Part shown: piece after piece, positions 46,760-55,046 of the stretch | Layout: each line of letters begins with the position of its first letter | Numbering within the stretch: position 1 is the stretch's first letter | Assembly: GCA_030426085.1 (NCBI GenBank) | Contig: JAUHYW010000001.1 | Span: forward strand, 186,001-250,000 | DNA length: 64,000 bases | Origin: a bacterium | Lineage (GTDB): Bacteria > Myxococcota_A > Bradymonadia > UBA7976 > UBA1532 | Direction of reading: 5' to 3' | Translations under genes and position numbers: made by a program | The notes under the pieces: model-generated | What the model was told of the DNA's origin: nothing | The model's database searches: none | What the model saw: only the letters and a program-made list of their open reading frames with translations

Positions 46760-48217
46760 TCAGTTGGCCCGGATGGCCCGCTGATGGGCCCACGAGCGGA
46801 TGCCCTTGATCTGCTCGGCCATCGTGCGGGCGAGCGGCACCATCTTGCCGACCTGCATGTAGACGTCGTCCTCGGCCACCGGCCGCCCCTCGCTCATCGC
46901 GTCGACGATGGCCGCGGTCACCGCCGCCTCGATCTCGGCGCCGTTCCAGCCCTTGGTGGCCTTGGCCAGCGTGGTCGTGTTGAAGCGGCCCACGTCCTCG
47001 CCCTTGCGCCGCAGGTGCACCTCGAAGATCTCGGCCCGCTCGCCCTCTTCGGGCAGATCGATGAAGAAGACCTGATCGAAGCGCCCCTTGCGCAGCAGCT
47101 CGGCGGGCAGCAGATCGATGCGGTTGGCGGTGGCCCCGACGAAGACCTGGGCCGGCTTCTCCTGCATCCAGGTCAGGAAGGTCGCGAAGATGCGGCCCTT
47201 GACGCCGGCGTCGGCCCCGGTGGTCTCGGCGCTGATGCCGTTCTCGATCTCGTCGATCCACAAGATGGCCGGCGAGACCTGCTCCATCATGACCAGCGCC
47301 CGGCGGAAGCTCTCCTCGGGGCTGCCGTAGGCCCCGCCGAAGACCCGGGACATGTCGAGGCGGAACAGCGGCAGGTTCCACAGCGCGCTGATCGCCTTGA
47401 TGGTCAAGCTCTTGCCGCACCCGGGGATGCCCATGACCAGCACCCCCCGGGGGGTGAGGCCCCGGGCGACCGCGTCGGGGTCTTCGAAGAGCGTGCGCCG
47501 GCGCATGAACCAGTCCTTGAGCGTCGCCAGCCCGCCGACGTCGTCGAGGGCCCACCGCTGGGGCACGTACTCCAGCACGCCCTCCTGCCGAGCGAGCTGG
47601 GCCTTCTGATCCTGGAGCGCGGTGAGCACCGCGTCGTCGATCGCCTCCCGCCCGTGCAGCGCGAGGTACAGCGCGTGCCCCGCCTCGCTGACGGTCAGGC
47701 CCCGCAGCGCGGTCACCAGGGGCACCCGCATCGCGTCGTCGATGGGCAGCCGGCCAGCGTGGCGCTCGAGCAGCGGCTCCAGCTCTTCGGGGCCGGGCAG
47801 GGGGAAGTCCACCAGCACGATGTCCCGGCGCAGCTCGGTGGGCAGCTCGACGCGGGGGCCGACGAGGAAGAGCAGCCGGGCGGTGCCCACCAGCCGGGGG
47901 CGCAGCTCGCGCAGGGCCCGCACGACGGCCGGGTCGTCGAAGTGGCGGTGCAGGTCGCGGAAGAGGAAGACGCCCTCTCGGGCAGAGGCCACCGCCGACA
48001 GGGCGGCCAGCGGGCTCTGGCTCTTGGGGGCGGCGCCCTCGGGGCCGCGCAGGCCGCGGGTGATGCTCCAGGTCAGCAGGGGCACCGGCTTGGCGAAGCG
48101 GCTCCGGGCGACGGCCTCCAGCGTGGTCTCGACCCGCTCTTCTTCGTACGAGTCGACCGCGATGATGGGGTGCCGGGCGATGAGGGCCGGGCGCAAGGCG
48201 TCGAGACTGCCGGGCAT
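46760..48217 (-). CDS. Ycf46-like AAA+ ATPase
   Basis: A 485-residue cytoplasmic ATPase. The N-terminal domain (PIIAVDSYEEERVETTL; VFLFRDLHRHFDD) matches the Ycf46 type. The AAA+ core has Walker A GIPGCGKS (about 260-267), Walker B ILWIDEIE (about 320), sensor-1-like VGATAN and the arginine segment ELLRKGRFDQVFFIDLP. Such ATPases are chaperone- or protease-like remodellers of unknown target. ATG 48217 (MPGSLDALRP) is preferred over an upstream Pro/Arg-rich extension. First gene of a two-gene unit with the TPR protein. Confidence 0.9.
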   Translation of the reverse strand: MPGSLDALRPALIARHPIIAVDSYEEERVETTLEAVARSRFAKPVPLLTWSITRGLRGPEGAAPKSQSPLAALSAVASAREGVFLFRDLHRHFDDPAVVRALRELRPRLVGTARLLFLVGPRVELPTELRRDIVLVDFPLPGPEELEPLLERHAGRLPIDDAMRVPLVTALRGLTVSEAGHALYLALHGREAIDDAVLTALQDQKAQLARQEGVLEYVPQRWALDDVGGLATLKDWFMRRRTLFEDPDAVARGLTPRGVLVMGIPGCGKSLTIKAISALWNLPLFRLDMSRVFGGAYGSPEESFRRALVMMEQVSPAILWIDEIENGISAETTGADAGVKGRIFATFLTWMQEKPAQVFVGATANRIDLLPAELLRKGRFDQVFFIDLPEEGERAEIFEVHLRRKGEDVGRFNTTTLAKATKGWNGAEIEAAVTAAIVDAMSEGRPVAEDDVYMQVGKMVPLARTMAEQIKGIRSWAHQRAIRAN

Positions 48218-48317
48218 TCGGGGCCTTTCTGCGGGGCGCGAGGGCGGATGGTGGCAGCCCGGGGCGGCGGGCACAACCGCGGCGCGCGACCCGTCGGCGG
48301 CATGCCGCACTCGACAC

Positions 48318-48346
48318 TGGACAAGTGTTCATACGCAGCGCATAGT
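48318..48346 (+). promoter_or_regulatory. Candidate promoter of the glutathione transferase gene
   Basis: TGGACA (48318-48323), 17-nt spacer, CATAGT (48341-48346). An inverted repeat ACACT/AGTGT (48314-48328) overlaps the -35 box and could be an operator. Confidence 0.42.
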
Positions 48347-48376
48347 CCCCCTCACACCGACCCCCGAGGCCAGACG

Positions 48377-49021
48377 ATGAGCACCGACCGCAAGCCCGAC
48401 ATCGCCCTGCACTTCGCGCCCCGCACCCGATCCTTCGTGGCCCTGTGGCTGCTCGAAGAGCTGGGCGTGCCCTACACCCTGGAGAGCTTCGACCTGCGCG
48501 GCGGGCGGCCCACCACGCCCGAGTTCCGCGCGCTCAACCCGCTGGGCAAGGTGCCGCTGGTCGTCGACCACGGGCGGCCGATCTCCGAGACGGGGGCCAT
48601 CGCGCTGTACCTGGGCGATCTGTACGGCGCGCCCGAGGCGGTGCCCGCCGCCGACGACCCCGATCGGCCGGCCTACCTGCGGTGGATGTTCTTCGTGGGC
48701 AACGTCATGGAGCCGTCATTCTGCCAGAAGATGTTCGGCTGGGAGGTCGCCCCGAGCACCGCCGGCTGGGGGTCCTACGCCCGCATGTTCGAGGTGCTGA
48801 CCTCGGCGGTGGACGGCGACGGGTGGCTGCTCGGCGAGCGGTTCACCCTGGCCGACGTGATCTTGGGCAACTACGTGCGCTTCGGGCTGCAGTTCGGGAT
48901 GCTCGACGCCGACCCCCGGCTCGAGCGCTACGCGGCGCGGGTCACCGCCCGGCCGTCGTTCGCCCGGGCGATGGCCATCGAAGAGCGGGAGAGCGCGCGC
49001 TTCCCGCCGGCGGCCGCGTAG
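48377..49021 (+). CDS. Glutathione S-transferase family protein
   Basis: A 214-residue cytoplasmic protein. The thioredoxin-fold N-terminus (IALHFAPRTRSFVALWLLEELGV) includes the glutathione-site segment NPLGKVPLVVD and the SNAIL/TRAP-like ISETGAIALYLGD. The all-helical C-terminal domain contains WLLGERFTLADVILGNYV. The catalytic residue would be Ser or Arg in PRTRS. Conjugation or disulfide exchange with glutathione is the family role; the substrate is unknown. ATG 48377 follows GAGG. The gene stands alone between the AAA+ unit and kinase giant 2. Confidence 0.9.
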   Translation: MSTDRKPDIALHFAPRTRSFVALWLLEELGVPYTLESFDLRGGRPTTPEFRALNPLGKVPLVVDHGRPISETGAIALYLGDLYGAPEAVPAADDPDRPAYLRWMFFVGNVMEPSFCQKMFGWEVAPSTAGWGSYARMFEVLTSAVDGDGWLLGERFTLADVILGNYVRFGLQFGMLDADPRLERYAARVTARPSFARAMAIEERESARFPPAAA

Positions 49022-49043
49022 CCCGCCTCCTGGGGCCCCGGCT

Positions 49044-49069
49044 CGGGGCGAGGCGAAGTCCCCGCCCCG
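49044..49069 (+). terminator. Hairpin after the glutathione transferase gene
   Basis: CGGGGCG (49044-49050) and CGCCCCG (49063-49069) with a 12-nt loop, 23 nt after the stop and just before the next promoter element. No U-tract. Confidence 0.35.
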
Positions 49070-49083
49070 GGCCCACCATCGGT

Positions 49084-49089
49084 TACAGT
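49084..49089 (+). promoter_or_regulatory. -10-like hexamer of an apparently leaderless kinase gene
   Basis: TACAGT lies exactly 6 nt before ATG 49096, as TATATT does for the paralogous gene at 25192. No Shine-Dalgarno and no convincing -35. Confidence 0.3.
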
Positions 49090-49095
49090 GGACCG

Positions 49096-52000
49096 ATGCG
49101 CGACTCGCCGCCCGCCCCCGAGCGCCCGATCTTCGAGGCCGGGCCGTTCGATGTCCTGCGCCCCGTCGCGCGGGGCGGCATGGCCGAGGTCTGGCTCGGG
49201 CGGCACCGGGTGCACCACACCGAGGCGGCGATCAAGATCGTGCGGTCGGCCGACGACGGCGCCGGGCTCGACCGGCGGCTGCGGGTCGAGGTCCGGGCGA
49301 TGGCCGGGCTCGACCACCCCCGGGTCGCGACGGTGCTCGACACCGGCACGCTCGACGCCTGCGCCGAGGCCGACTCCGGCGGGCGGGTATCGGCCGGCAG
49401 CCCGTGGCTGGCGATGACCTGGGTGCCTCACGGTGATCTGGGCCGGGTCGAGGGCCCCCAGCCGTGGGCGGTGACCCGGGCGCTGCTGCTCGACATCCTC
49501 GAAGCCCTGGCCCACGCCCACGCCCGAGGGGTCATCCACCGCGACCTCAAGCCGGGCAACGTGCTGCTGCGGGTCGAGGGCGAGGCCGGGGTGCGGGCGG
49601 TGCTGACCGACTTCGGCATCGCCCAGGTGCTCGACCCCCACGGCGACGAGCCGACCCTCGATCAGCGCATCTCGGGCACCCCGGAGTACATGGCCCCCGA
49701 GCAGATCCGGGGCGAGTGGCGCGACGTCGGCCCGTGGACCGATCTGTACGCGCTCGGCTGCCTCGGCTGGCGCCTGGCGACCGGGGAGCCGCCCTTCATC
49801 GGCCGGCACCCGGTGCGCATCTCGATGAAGCACCTCGGCGAGCCGGCGCCCCCGCTGGCGCTGCCCCCGGACCACCCCCCGGCCTTCGAGCGCTGGCTGC
49901 GGCGGCTGCTGGCCAAGGACCCCCACGCCCGCTACGAGCGCGCCGCCGACGCCGCCTCGGCCCTCGCTGGCGACACACCCGAGGATCCGGCAGGCACCGG
50001 CCCCCTGTTCCGCGCGCTGACGCACGGGCCGCTCGCCGCGGCCCCGCCGTCGCTGGTCGAGGGCCCGACCCGGGCCCCGGGCGCCGACCGCGCCAGCCAC
50101 CTGGCGCTGGTCTTCGGCGCCACCGCGGACGACGCCGTGGCCTGCGCCGCCACCCGGGCGCTGTCCGCGTCCGACACGGCGAGCGACGACCCGCCGATCG
50201 CGCCGCCGCCCGACGCGGGGGCCGACGCGCCGGGCCCCGCCCGGTCGAGCACCGGACCGATCCAGCCGCTGCCCGACGACTGGCGCTCGGCCCTGATGAG
50301 CCAGCGGGGCGTCGTCGGGCGGGCCGGGCCGGGGCTCTTCGGCCTGCGTCCCCTGCCCATGGTCGGGCGCATCGCCGCCCGGGACGGCCTGTGGGACGCG
50401 CTGCGGCAGGCGTGGCGGGACGGCACACCCCGGATGTGCGTGGTGCAATCCGCCGCCGGGTTCGGCCGCCGGCGGCTCGCCGACTGGCTGACCCGCCGGG
50501 CCGACGAGCTGGGCGCGGCCTATGTGATCCACGCGACCCACGGCCCGATCCCCGCCCGCCGGGACGGCCTCGGCGCGGCGCTGCTCGAGTGGTATCGGGC
50601 GCTCGACGCCGACGCGCGGCTGCTCGACGAGCGCATCGACGCCGAGCTGGCCCGGCGGGCCCCGGAGGTCGACCCGATCGTGCGGCGCGACACCCGGGAC
50701 GCCCTGGCCGCCCTCGCCCGCCGGGGCCTGCTCGTCGAGCGCCCCGGGCAGCACGACCCGCAGGCGCGGGGCTTCGTGCGCTGGCTGCGCTGGCTGGCCC
50801 GCCGCCGCCCGATCATCCTGCGGCTGGACAACGCGCACTGGAGCACCGCCTCACTCTCGATCGCCGCCCGCCTCGCCCGGGAGACCGGGCTGCCCCTGCT
50901 GATCCTGCTCACGCTGCCCATCGCCACCGAGCGGGCCCACGTCGGCGCCGAGCGGCTGGCCGCGCTCGAGCGGCTCGAGGCGCAGGGGGGCCACGCCGAC
51001 ATCCGGCTCGCGCCGCTGGACGCCGCCGAGATGCTGACGCTGCTCGTCGACGGCGTCGGGCTGGCCCCGGGCACCGCCCGTCCGCTGGTCGAGGCCGCTG
51101 GCGGCAACCCGCTCTTCGCGGTGCAGGTGGTCGCCGAGTGGCTGGCCGACGGGGCGCTGCGTCCCGGAAGCCGGGGTATGGTGCCCGTCGGCCGGGTGAA
51201 GCTGCCGATCCCCGCCGACCAGGACGCCCTGGGGCGGGCCCGCATCGAGCGGGTCCTGCACACGAGCGGGGTCGACCCCGATATCGGCTGGCGGGCCCTC
51301 GAGGCGGCGGCCATGCTCGGCGAGGCGGTCGCCGCCGACGACTGGGCCTCGGTCACCGGCGCCGACGGCGAGGCGCTGTCCGACCTGACGCTGGCCCTGC
51401 TCGACAGCGGCCTCGCCCGCCCGGCCGACGACGGCTGGAGCTTCGCCCACCGCTTCATCCGCGAGGCCCTCGTCGGCCGGGCCCGCGCCGGCGGCCGGGC
51501 CCGGCGGCTGGCGCTCTTCTGCGCCCTGGCGGCCATCGACACCGAGCCCGACGACGCCCGGGCCGCCGAGCGCCGGGCGCGCTACCTGCACGACGGGGGG
51601 CACCGGCTCGAGGCCGTCGAAGCCTACGCCGAGGCCGCCCGCCGCACGCTGGCCCGGGGCGCCTACCGGGCCGCGGCGACCCTGCTCGACACCGCCGACG
51701 CCGTCTTCGCCGCCGCCGGCCTCCTGCCGACCGACGTGCGCCGGGCGCGGCTGCTGGCGATGCGGGCCGAGGCCGCCCGCTTCACCGGCCAGCCCGATCT
51801 GGCCGAGGCCGCCCTGGCCAGCCTGCGCCGCATGCCCCACCCGCCCGGGCGCCCCTGGGCCCGGGCCGAGCTGAGCCGCCTCGACGGGCAGCAAGCGTTC
51901 TACGCCGGCCGCACCGACGCCGCCCTCGCCGCGTGGCGGGCCGCGGTCGACCTCTTCGAGCAGGCCGGCGACCCGGAGGGCGTCGCCCGCAGCCTGCACG

Positions 52001-52749
52001 GCCAGGGCTGGGCGCTGTGCAGCATCGGCGAGACCCTCGCGGCTCACGCGCTGTTCGAACGGGGCCTGGGGCTGGCCACCGCCGCCGACCTCCGGCTCCA
52101 GGCGGCCTGGTGCGCCCACGGCATGGCCGTCACCCGCATCTGGAGCGGGCGCCCCGGGGGCCGGCCCCTCGCCGAAGACGCCGCCGCCCGCTTCGCCGAG
52201 CTGGGCCAGCCCGCCGGTCGGGGGCTGTGCCTGGTGCACCTGGCCGACGCGCTGTGGGCCGACGGCGAGGCCATCGCCGCCCGGGCCGCCCTCGACCGCG
52301 CGGTGGGCCTGCTGCGAGCCGCCGAGGCCGCCACCCTGCCCGACGCGCTCACCCGGCGGGCCATCCTCGCGCTCGAAGAGGGGCGCCTCGACGCCGCCCG
52401 GGCCGACAGCACCGAGGTCGAAGGCCGCTGGCTCGACGTGCAGCTCGCCGGCCGCCGCTGCGAGCCGCTGATCGTGCTGGCCTGCCTGGAGCTGGCCGCC
52501 GATCGGCCGCCCACCGCCGCCCGGCTCTTCGACCGCGCCGCGGCCCACGCCGACACCGCCCTCTTCGCCAGCCCAGCCCTCGGCCGCATCCTGGAGCGCG
52601 CCGCCGAGGGTCTGACCCCTCACGACCGCCCCCGCGCGCGGCGCGCGTTCGAACTCGCCCGCCGCGTCTGGCGCCCACTCGACCCCCGACGGGGGGCCCT
52701 GCTCGGGCGCCGGATCCGCGAGATGCAGCGCGCCGACGCGAGGGGATGA
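49096..52749 (+). CDS. Ser/Thr protein kinase with degenerate ATPase and TPR domains (giant 2)
   Basis: A 1217-residue protein, paralogue of 25192-28464. The kinase domain has ARGGMAEV, AIKIV, HRDLKPGN (148-155) and DFGIA (172-176). It keeps the link motif LPDDWR and the GRAGPGLFG segment. The following ATPase-like domain has lost the P-loop: SAAGFGRR (452-459) stands where GPSGSGKT is in the paralogue, so Lys and Thr are both Arg. Walker B is also changed (LRLDNAHW for VVDDLQW). The C-terminal half is TPR-like. It may be a pseudo-ATPase scaffold that signals with or against its paralogue. Its stop is 3 nt from the convergent haem-protein gene. Confidence 0.9.
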   Translation: MRDSPPAPERPIFEAGPFDVLRPVARGGMAEVWLGRHRVHHTEAAIKIVRSADDGAGLDRRLRVEVRAMAGLDHPRVATVLDTGTLDACAEADSGGRVSAGSPWLAMTWVPHGDLGRVEGPQPWAVTRALLLDILEALAHAHARGVIHRDLKPGNVLLRVEGEAGVRAVLTDFGIAQVLDPHGDEPTLDQRISGTPEYMAPEQIRGEWRDVGPWTDLYALGCLGWRLATGEPPFIGRHPVRISMKHLGEPAPPLALPPDHPPAFERWLRRLLAKDPHARYERAADAASALAGDTPEDPAGTGPLFRALTHGPLAAAPPSLVEGPTRAPGADRASHLALVFGATADDAVACAATRALSASDTASDDPPIAPPPDAGADAPGPARSSTGPIQPLPDDWRSALMSQRGVVGRAGPGLFGLRPLPMVGRIAARDGLWDALRQAWRDGTPRMCVVQSAAGFGRRRLADWLTRRADELGAAYVIHATHGPIPARRDGLGAALLEWYRALDADARLLDERIDAELARRAPEVDPIVRRDTRDALAALARRGLLVERPGQHDPQARGFVRWLRWLARRRPIILRLDNAHWSTASLSIAARLARETGLPLLILLTLPIATERAHVGAERLAALERLEAQGGHADIRLAPLDAAEMLTLLVDGVGLAPGTARPLVEAAGGNPLFAVQVVAEWLADGALRPGSRGMVPVGRVKLPIPADQDALGRARIERVLHTSGVDPDIGWRALEAAAMLGEAVAADDWASVTGADGEALSDLTLALLDSGLARPADDGWSFAHRFIREALVGRARAGGRARRLALFCALAAIDTEPDDARAAERRARYLHDGGHRLEAVEAYAEAARRTLARGAYRAAATLLDTADAVFAAAGLLPTDVRRARLLAMRAEAARFTGQPDLAEAALASLRRMPHPPGRPWARAELSRLDGQQAFYAGRTDAALAAWRAAVDLFEQAGDPEGVARSLHGQGWALCSIGETLAAHALFERGLGLATAADLRLQAAWCAHGMAVTRIWSGRPGGRPLAEDAAARFAELGQPAGRGLCLVHLADALWADGEAIAARAALDRAVGLLRAAEAATLPDALTRRAILALEEGRLDAARADSTEVEGRWLDVQLAGRRCEPLIVLACLELAADRPPTAARLFDRAAAHADTALFASPALGRILERAAEGLTPHDRPRARRAFELARRVWRPLDPRRGALLGRRIREMQRADARG

Positions 52750-52752
52750 GCT

Positions 52753-53616
52753 TCAGCGGCGGCGCCCGAAGGCGAGCGCCACCATCATCAGCGCCAGCCC
52801 CCACCCGCCGGGCGCGCCGGGCGCCGCGCGGCAGTCGCCCGGGTCGGAGGCCGGCGGAAGGGCGGCGCCCCCGCCCATGTCGGCGGTCGCCTCCCCGGCG
52901 TCGGCGGGCGCCTCGATCGCCATGTCTTCGCCGTCGGGCGCGGCCACATCGGGCGGCGCCTCGCCCATGGCATCGGGGGTGGCATCGGGCGTGGCATCGA
53001 AGCCCTCCGGCGGCGTGCCATCCCCTTCCGGCATGGCATCCATCTCATCCGGCATGGCATCGGGCGCGGCATCGGGCACCCCCATGTCTTCCGGCGGCGG
53101 GGCCATGTCCGGCGGCAGGTCACGGCAGCCGCGCACGTCGAGCAGGCAATCGGCGGTGCAGGCCACCTCGCCCTCGTCGAAGCCCAGCGACTGGCAGCTC
53201 ACGTCGTCGGGTACGGTGACGTCGCACTCTTCGGCGAAGGGGATGGTCACCCCGTCGCCGCACTGGTCGGGGTCGCGGCCGTCGCCGGGGTGGGTGGTGC
53301 GCCCGCCCGGCAGCCGATCGCCGGGCCGCCAGTTGCAGCCGGGGTCGTTCAGCTCTTCGCCGTTGCTCAGGCCGTCGAAGTCCGAGTCGAGGTCACACAT
53401 GCCCCGCCCGGCCTGGGCCGGGTTGACCCACAGCCCCCGCTCCAGCGCGAAGTCGATGCCGAAGCCGTTGCGGTTGAGCCGGTCGTTGGGGTCGAGGTGG
53501 CACGTCTCACAGCCATAGGGCGTCGGCACCCGGTTGGGATAATCCGGCCGGCCCTCGGCCGAGCTCGCCCACAGCCCGCCGCCCATCGCGGCGAGCACCA
53601 CCAGAGTCTGGCGCAT
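52753..53616 (-). CDS. Secreted single-haem-motif protein with MYXO-CTERM-like tail
   Basis: A 287-residue protein: signal peptide, CETCH (36-40) in GCETCHLDPND, a Ca-binding thrombospondin-3-like segment (DLDSDFDGLSNGEEL), a Cys cluster (CDVTVPDDVSCQSLG), a long Pro/Asp/Met/Ala linker, and a C-terminal Cys, hydrophobic stretch and RRR (GGWGLALMMVALAFGRRR). The tail matches the MYXO-CTERM surface-sorting pattern. A haem or metal role for the CETCH is plausible; a single CxxCH could also be structural. ATG 53616 follows GAGGGGG and is preferred over a longer upstream reading. Confidence 0.85.
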   Translation of the reverse strand: MRQTLVVLAAMGGGLWASSAEGRPDYPNRVPTPYGCETCHLDPNDRLNRNGFGIDFALERGLWVNPAQAGRGMCDLDSDFDGLSNGEELNDPGCNWRPGDRLPGGRTTHPGDGRDPDQCGDGVTIPFAEECDVTVPDDVSCQSLGFDEGEVACTADCLLDVRGCRDLPPDMAPPPEDMGVPDAAPDAMPDEMDAMPEGDGTPPEGFDATPDATPDAMGEAPPDVAAPDGEDMAIEAPADAGEATADMGGGAALPPASDPGDCRAAPGAPGGWGLALMMVALAFGRRR

Positions 53617-53753
53617 CGAATCCCCCTCTCTCTCGGCGTGCGCGGGCCGGTTGTGCCCCAGCGGCGGCGGTCGGATCAACGGGATACACCCGCATACGGT
53701 CATCCATCATCGGGCCCTGCCCGCCGGGGGGCGACGTGTGCCATCATCCGGTC

Positions 53754-54179
53754 ATGGGATTCTTCAGTCGCCTCTTCCGCCGCCGCGCCCCCGATGTCGA
53801 CCCCACCGCCGACACCGCGCCCCGCCGGGCCGTGGCCCCGGGCAAGGCCGATACGCTGCCCCCCGACGCCGACACGCTGGTGGTCTACGGGCTCGACGCC
53901 CCCGACGCCGAGCCCGACGGGCAGACGCCGTCGCTGGTGGTGCTCGACTTCGACCCGGTCGACGTGCGGCGGGTGTTCGAGGCGACGCCGGCGCTGGCCC
54001 GGGCCCCGGCGCCGGCCTTCGCCGCCCGGCTCGATCCGCCGACCGACGCCCTGCGCGACCCCAACAGCCGGGGCCGGCTCACGTTCGTGCGGCGGTGGCT
54101 GGCCGAGCACGCCCCCGATCACGTCGGCTGGCGCCTGGAGCCGGCGGTGACGGCCGGTCGGGGCGCGCCGGGCGGCTGA
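53754..54179 (+). CDS. Small cytoplasmic protein of unknown function
   Basis: A 141-residue protein beginning MGFFSRLFRRR, a short amphipathic basic N-terminus that could bind the membrane. The rest is Pro/Asp-rich with a possible alpha/beta core (ADTLVVYGLDAP; SLVVLDFDPVDV; LTFVRRWLAEHAP). I do not recognise a family. CATCAT lies 6 nt before the ATG and there is no Shine-Dalgarno. A GTG six codons upstream is an alternative start. It converges on the tandem paralogue pair with 12 nt between stops. Confidence 0.6.
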   Translation: MGFFSRLFRRRAPDVDPTADTAPRRAVAPGKADTLPPDADTLVVYGLDAPDAEPDGQTPSLVVLDFDPVDVRRVFEATPALARAPAPAFAARLDPPTDALRDPNSRGRLTFVRRWLAEHAPDHVGWRLEPAVTAGRGAPGG

Positions 54180-54191
54180 AGGCGACCCGCG

Positions 54192-55046
54192 TCACCCCAC
54201 CCGGGCGATGGGGTGCACGATGTGCCCCTCGACCACCCGGGGGCGGTTCACGAGCACATAGCGCTCGCCCTCCTCGATGCGCCGCTGCAGCCGCTGCATG
54301 CCCTCGACGTCCTCGGCGCTCAGTTCGAAGTCGGCCGATGGCCGCGCCAGCTCGACCGCCGGATCGCCCAGGGCCGCCCGCAGGCTCTCCTCGGTCACCG
54401 TGAAGCTGTAGGTCAGCGTCTCGGGCTTGCTGTGAGCCGGGGTGTAGGCGGTGTCGAGGGTCAGCGGCCCGAAGCGGGTGTGGATGTGCAGCGCCATCGA
54501 GGTCCACTGGGTCGCGCCGATGAAGCGCTGGCAGCCGAACGCGCGCAGGGCCATCGCCTTGGTGACCGACGCCAGGTGATGCAGCCCGCGCCAGGGGAAG
54601 GCCCGGTTGAGGCTGGCGAGGTTGTGCCCGAACCAGCAGCCGTCCTCGAACATCGGGATGGCGATGTAGGTCGACACCGGGACCCAGCCCTCGGCGTCGT
54701 CGGGCAATTCGAAGGCCGCCCGCTCCCGCTCTTCGAGCTGCTCGACCGGCAGGCAGAAGCCATAGGTGAAGCCGGGGAGCTGGGCGCAATCGAACGCGAC
54801 CCACTTGTCCATCGGCAGCCCCTCGGGGCCGAAGGTGACCACGTCCAGCCGCTGGAGCCGGTCGAGGAAGGCCTCGGAGGCCACCCGCAGCGGGTCGATC
54901 TGCACGTCGATCGGCACCCCGAACGGCGCTTGTTCGAGCCGCTCGGCGTTGGCCGGCGTGGCGACGACGTAGGTCTTCAGCCGGGCGAAGAGCGACGGGT
55001 TCTTGCTGGGCGGGGCGGCGCGCGCCTCGTGCATCTCGTCGCTCAT
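54192..55046 (-). CDS. Unknown protein, second of a tandem paralogue pair
   Basis: A 284-residue protein without signal peptide, related to its upstream neighbour along its whole length. Shared segments are GVPIDVQIDPLR/GVEIPPANIIDPQR, FGPEGLPMDKWVAFDCAQLPGFTYGF/YAPIGLPMPDWVFYDC, VPVSTYIAIPMFEDG/VPVSIFICIPTVKRD, and AYTPAHSKPETLTYSF/AWTPAHDNPATCTFR. Its ATG overlaps the neighbour's stop by 4 nt. There is no recognised fold or catalytic motif; conserved Pro-Ala-His and Asp-Cys could be functional. Translational coupling of two different paralogues suggests a heteromer. Confidence 0.75.
   Translation of the reverse strand: MSDEMHEARAAPPSKNPSLFARLKTYVVATPANAERLEQAPFGVPIDVQIDPLRVASEAFLDRLQRLDVVTFGPEGLPMDKWVAFDCAQLPGFTYGFCLPVEQLEERERAAFELPDDAEGWVPVSTYIAIPMFEDGCWFGHNLASLNRAFPWRGLHHLASVTKAMALRAFGCQRFIGATQWTSMALHIHTRFGPLTLDTAYTPAHSKPETLTYSFTVTEESLRAALGDPAVELARPSADFELSAEDVEGMQRLQRRIEEGERYVLVNRPRVVEGHIVHPIARVG

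Noticed and set aside
44768-48376. Long upstream extension of the glutathione transferase frame
   Set aside because: It runs antisense through the TPR and AAA+ genes. The ATG at 48377 has a ribosome site and begins the conserved fold.
48445-49095. Upstream extension of kinase giant 2 over the glutathione transferase gene
   Set aside because: The kinase domain starts after ATG 49096; the extension is Arg-rich out-of-frame translation of a real gene.
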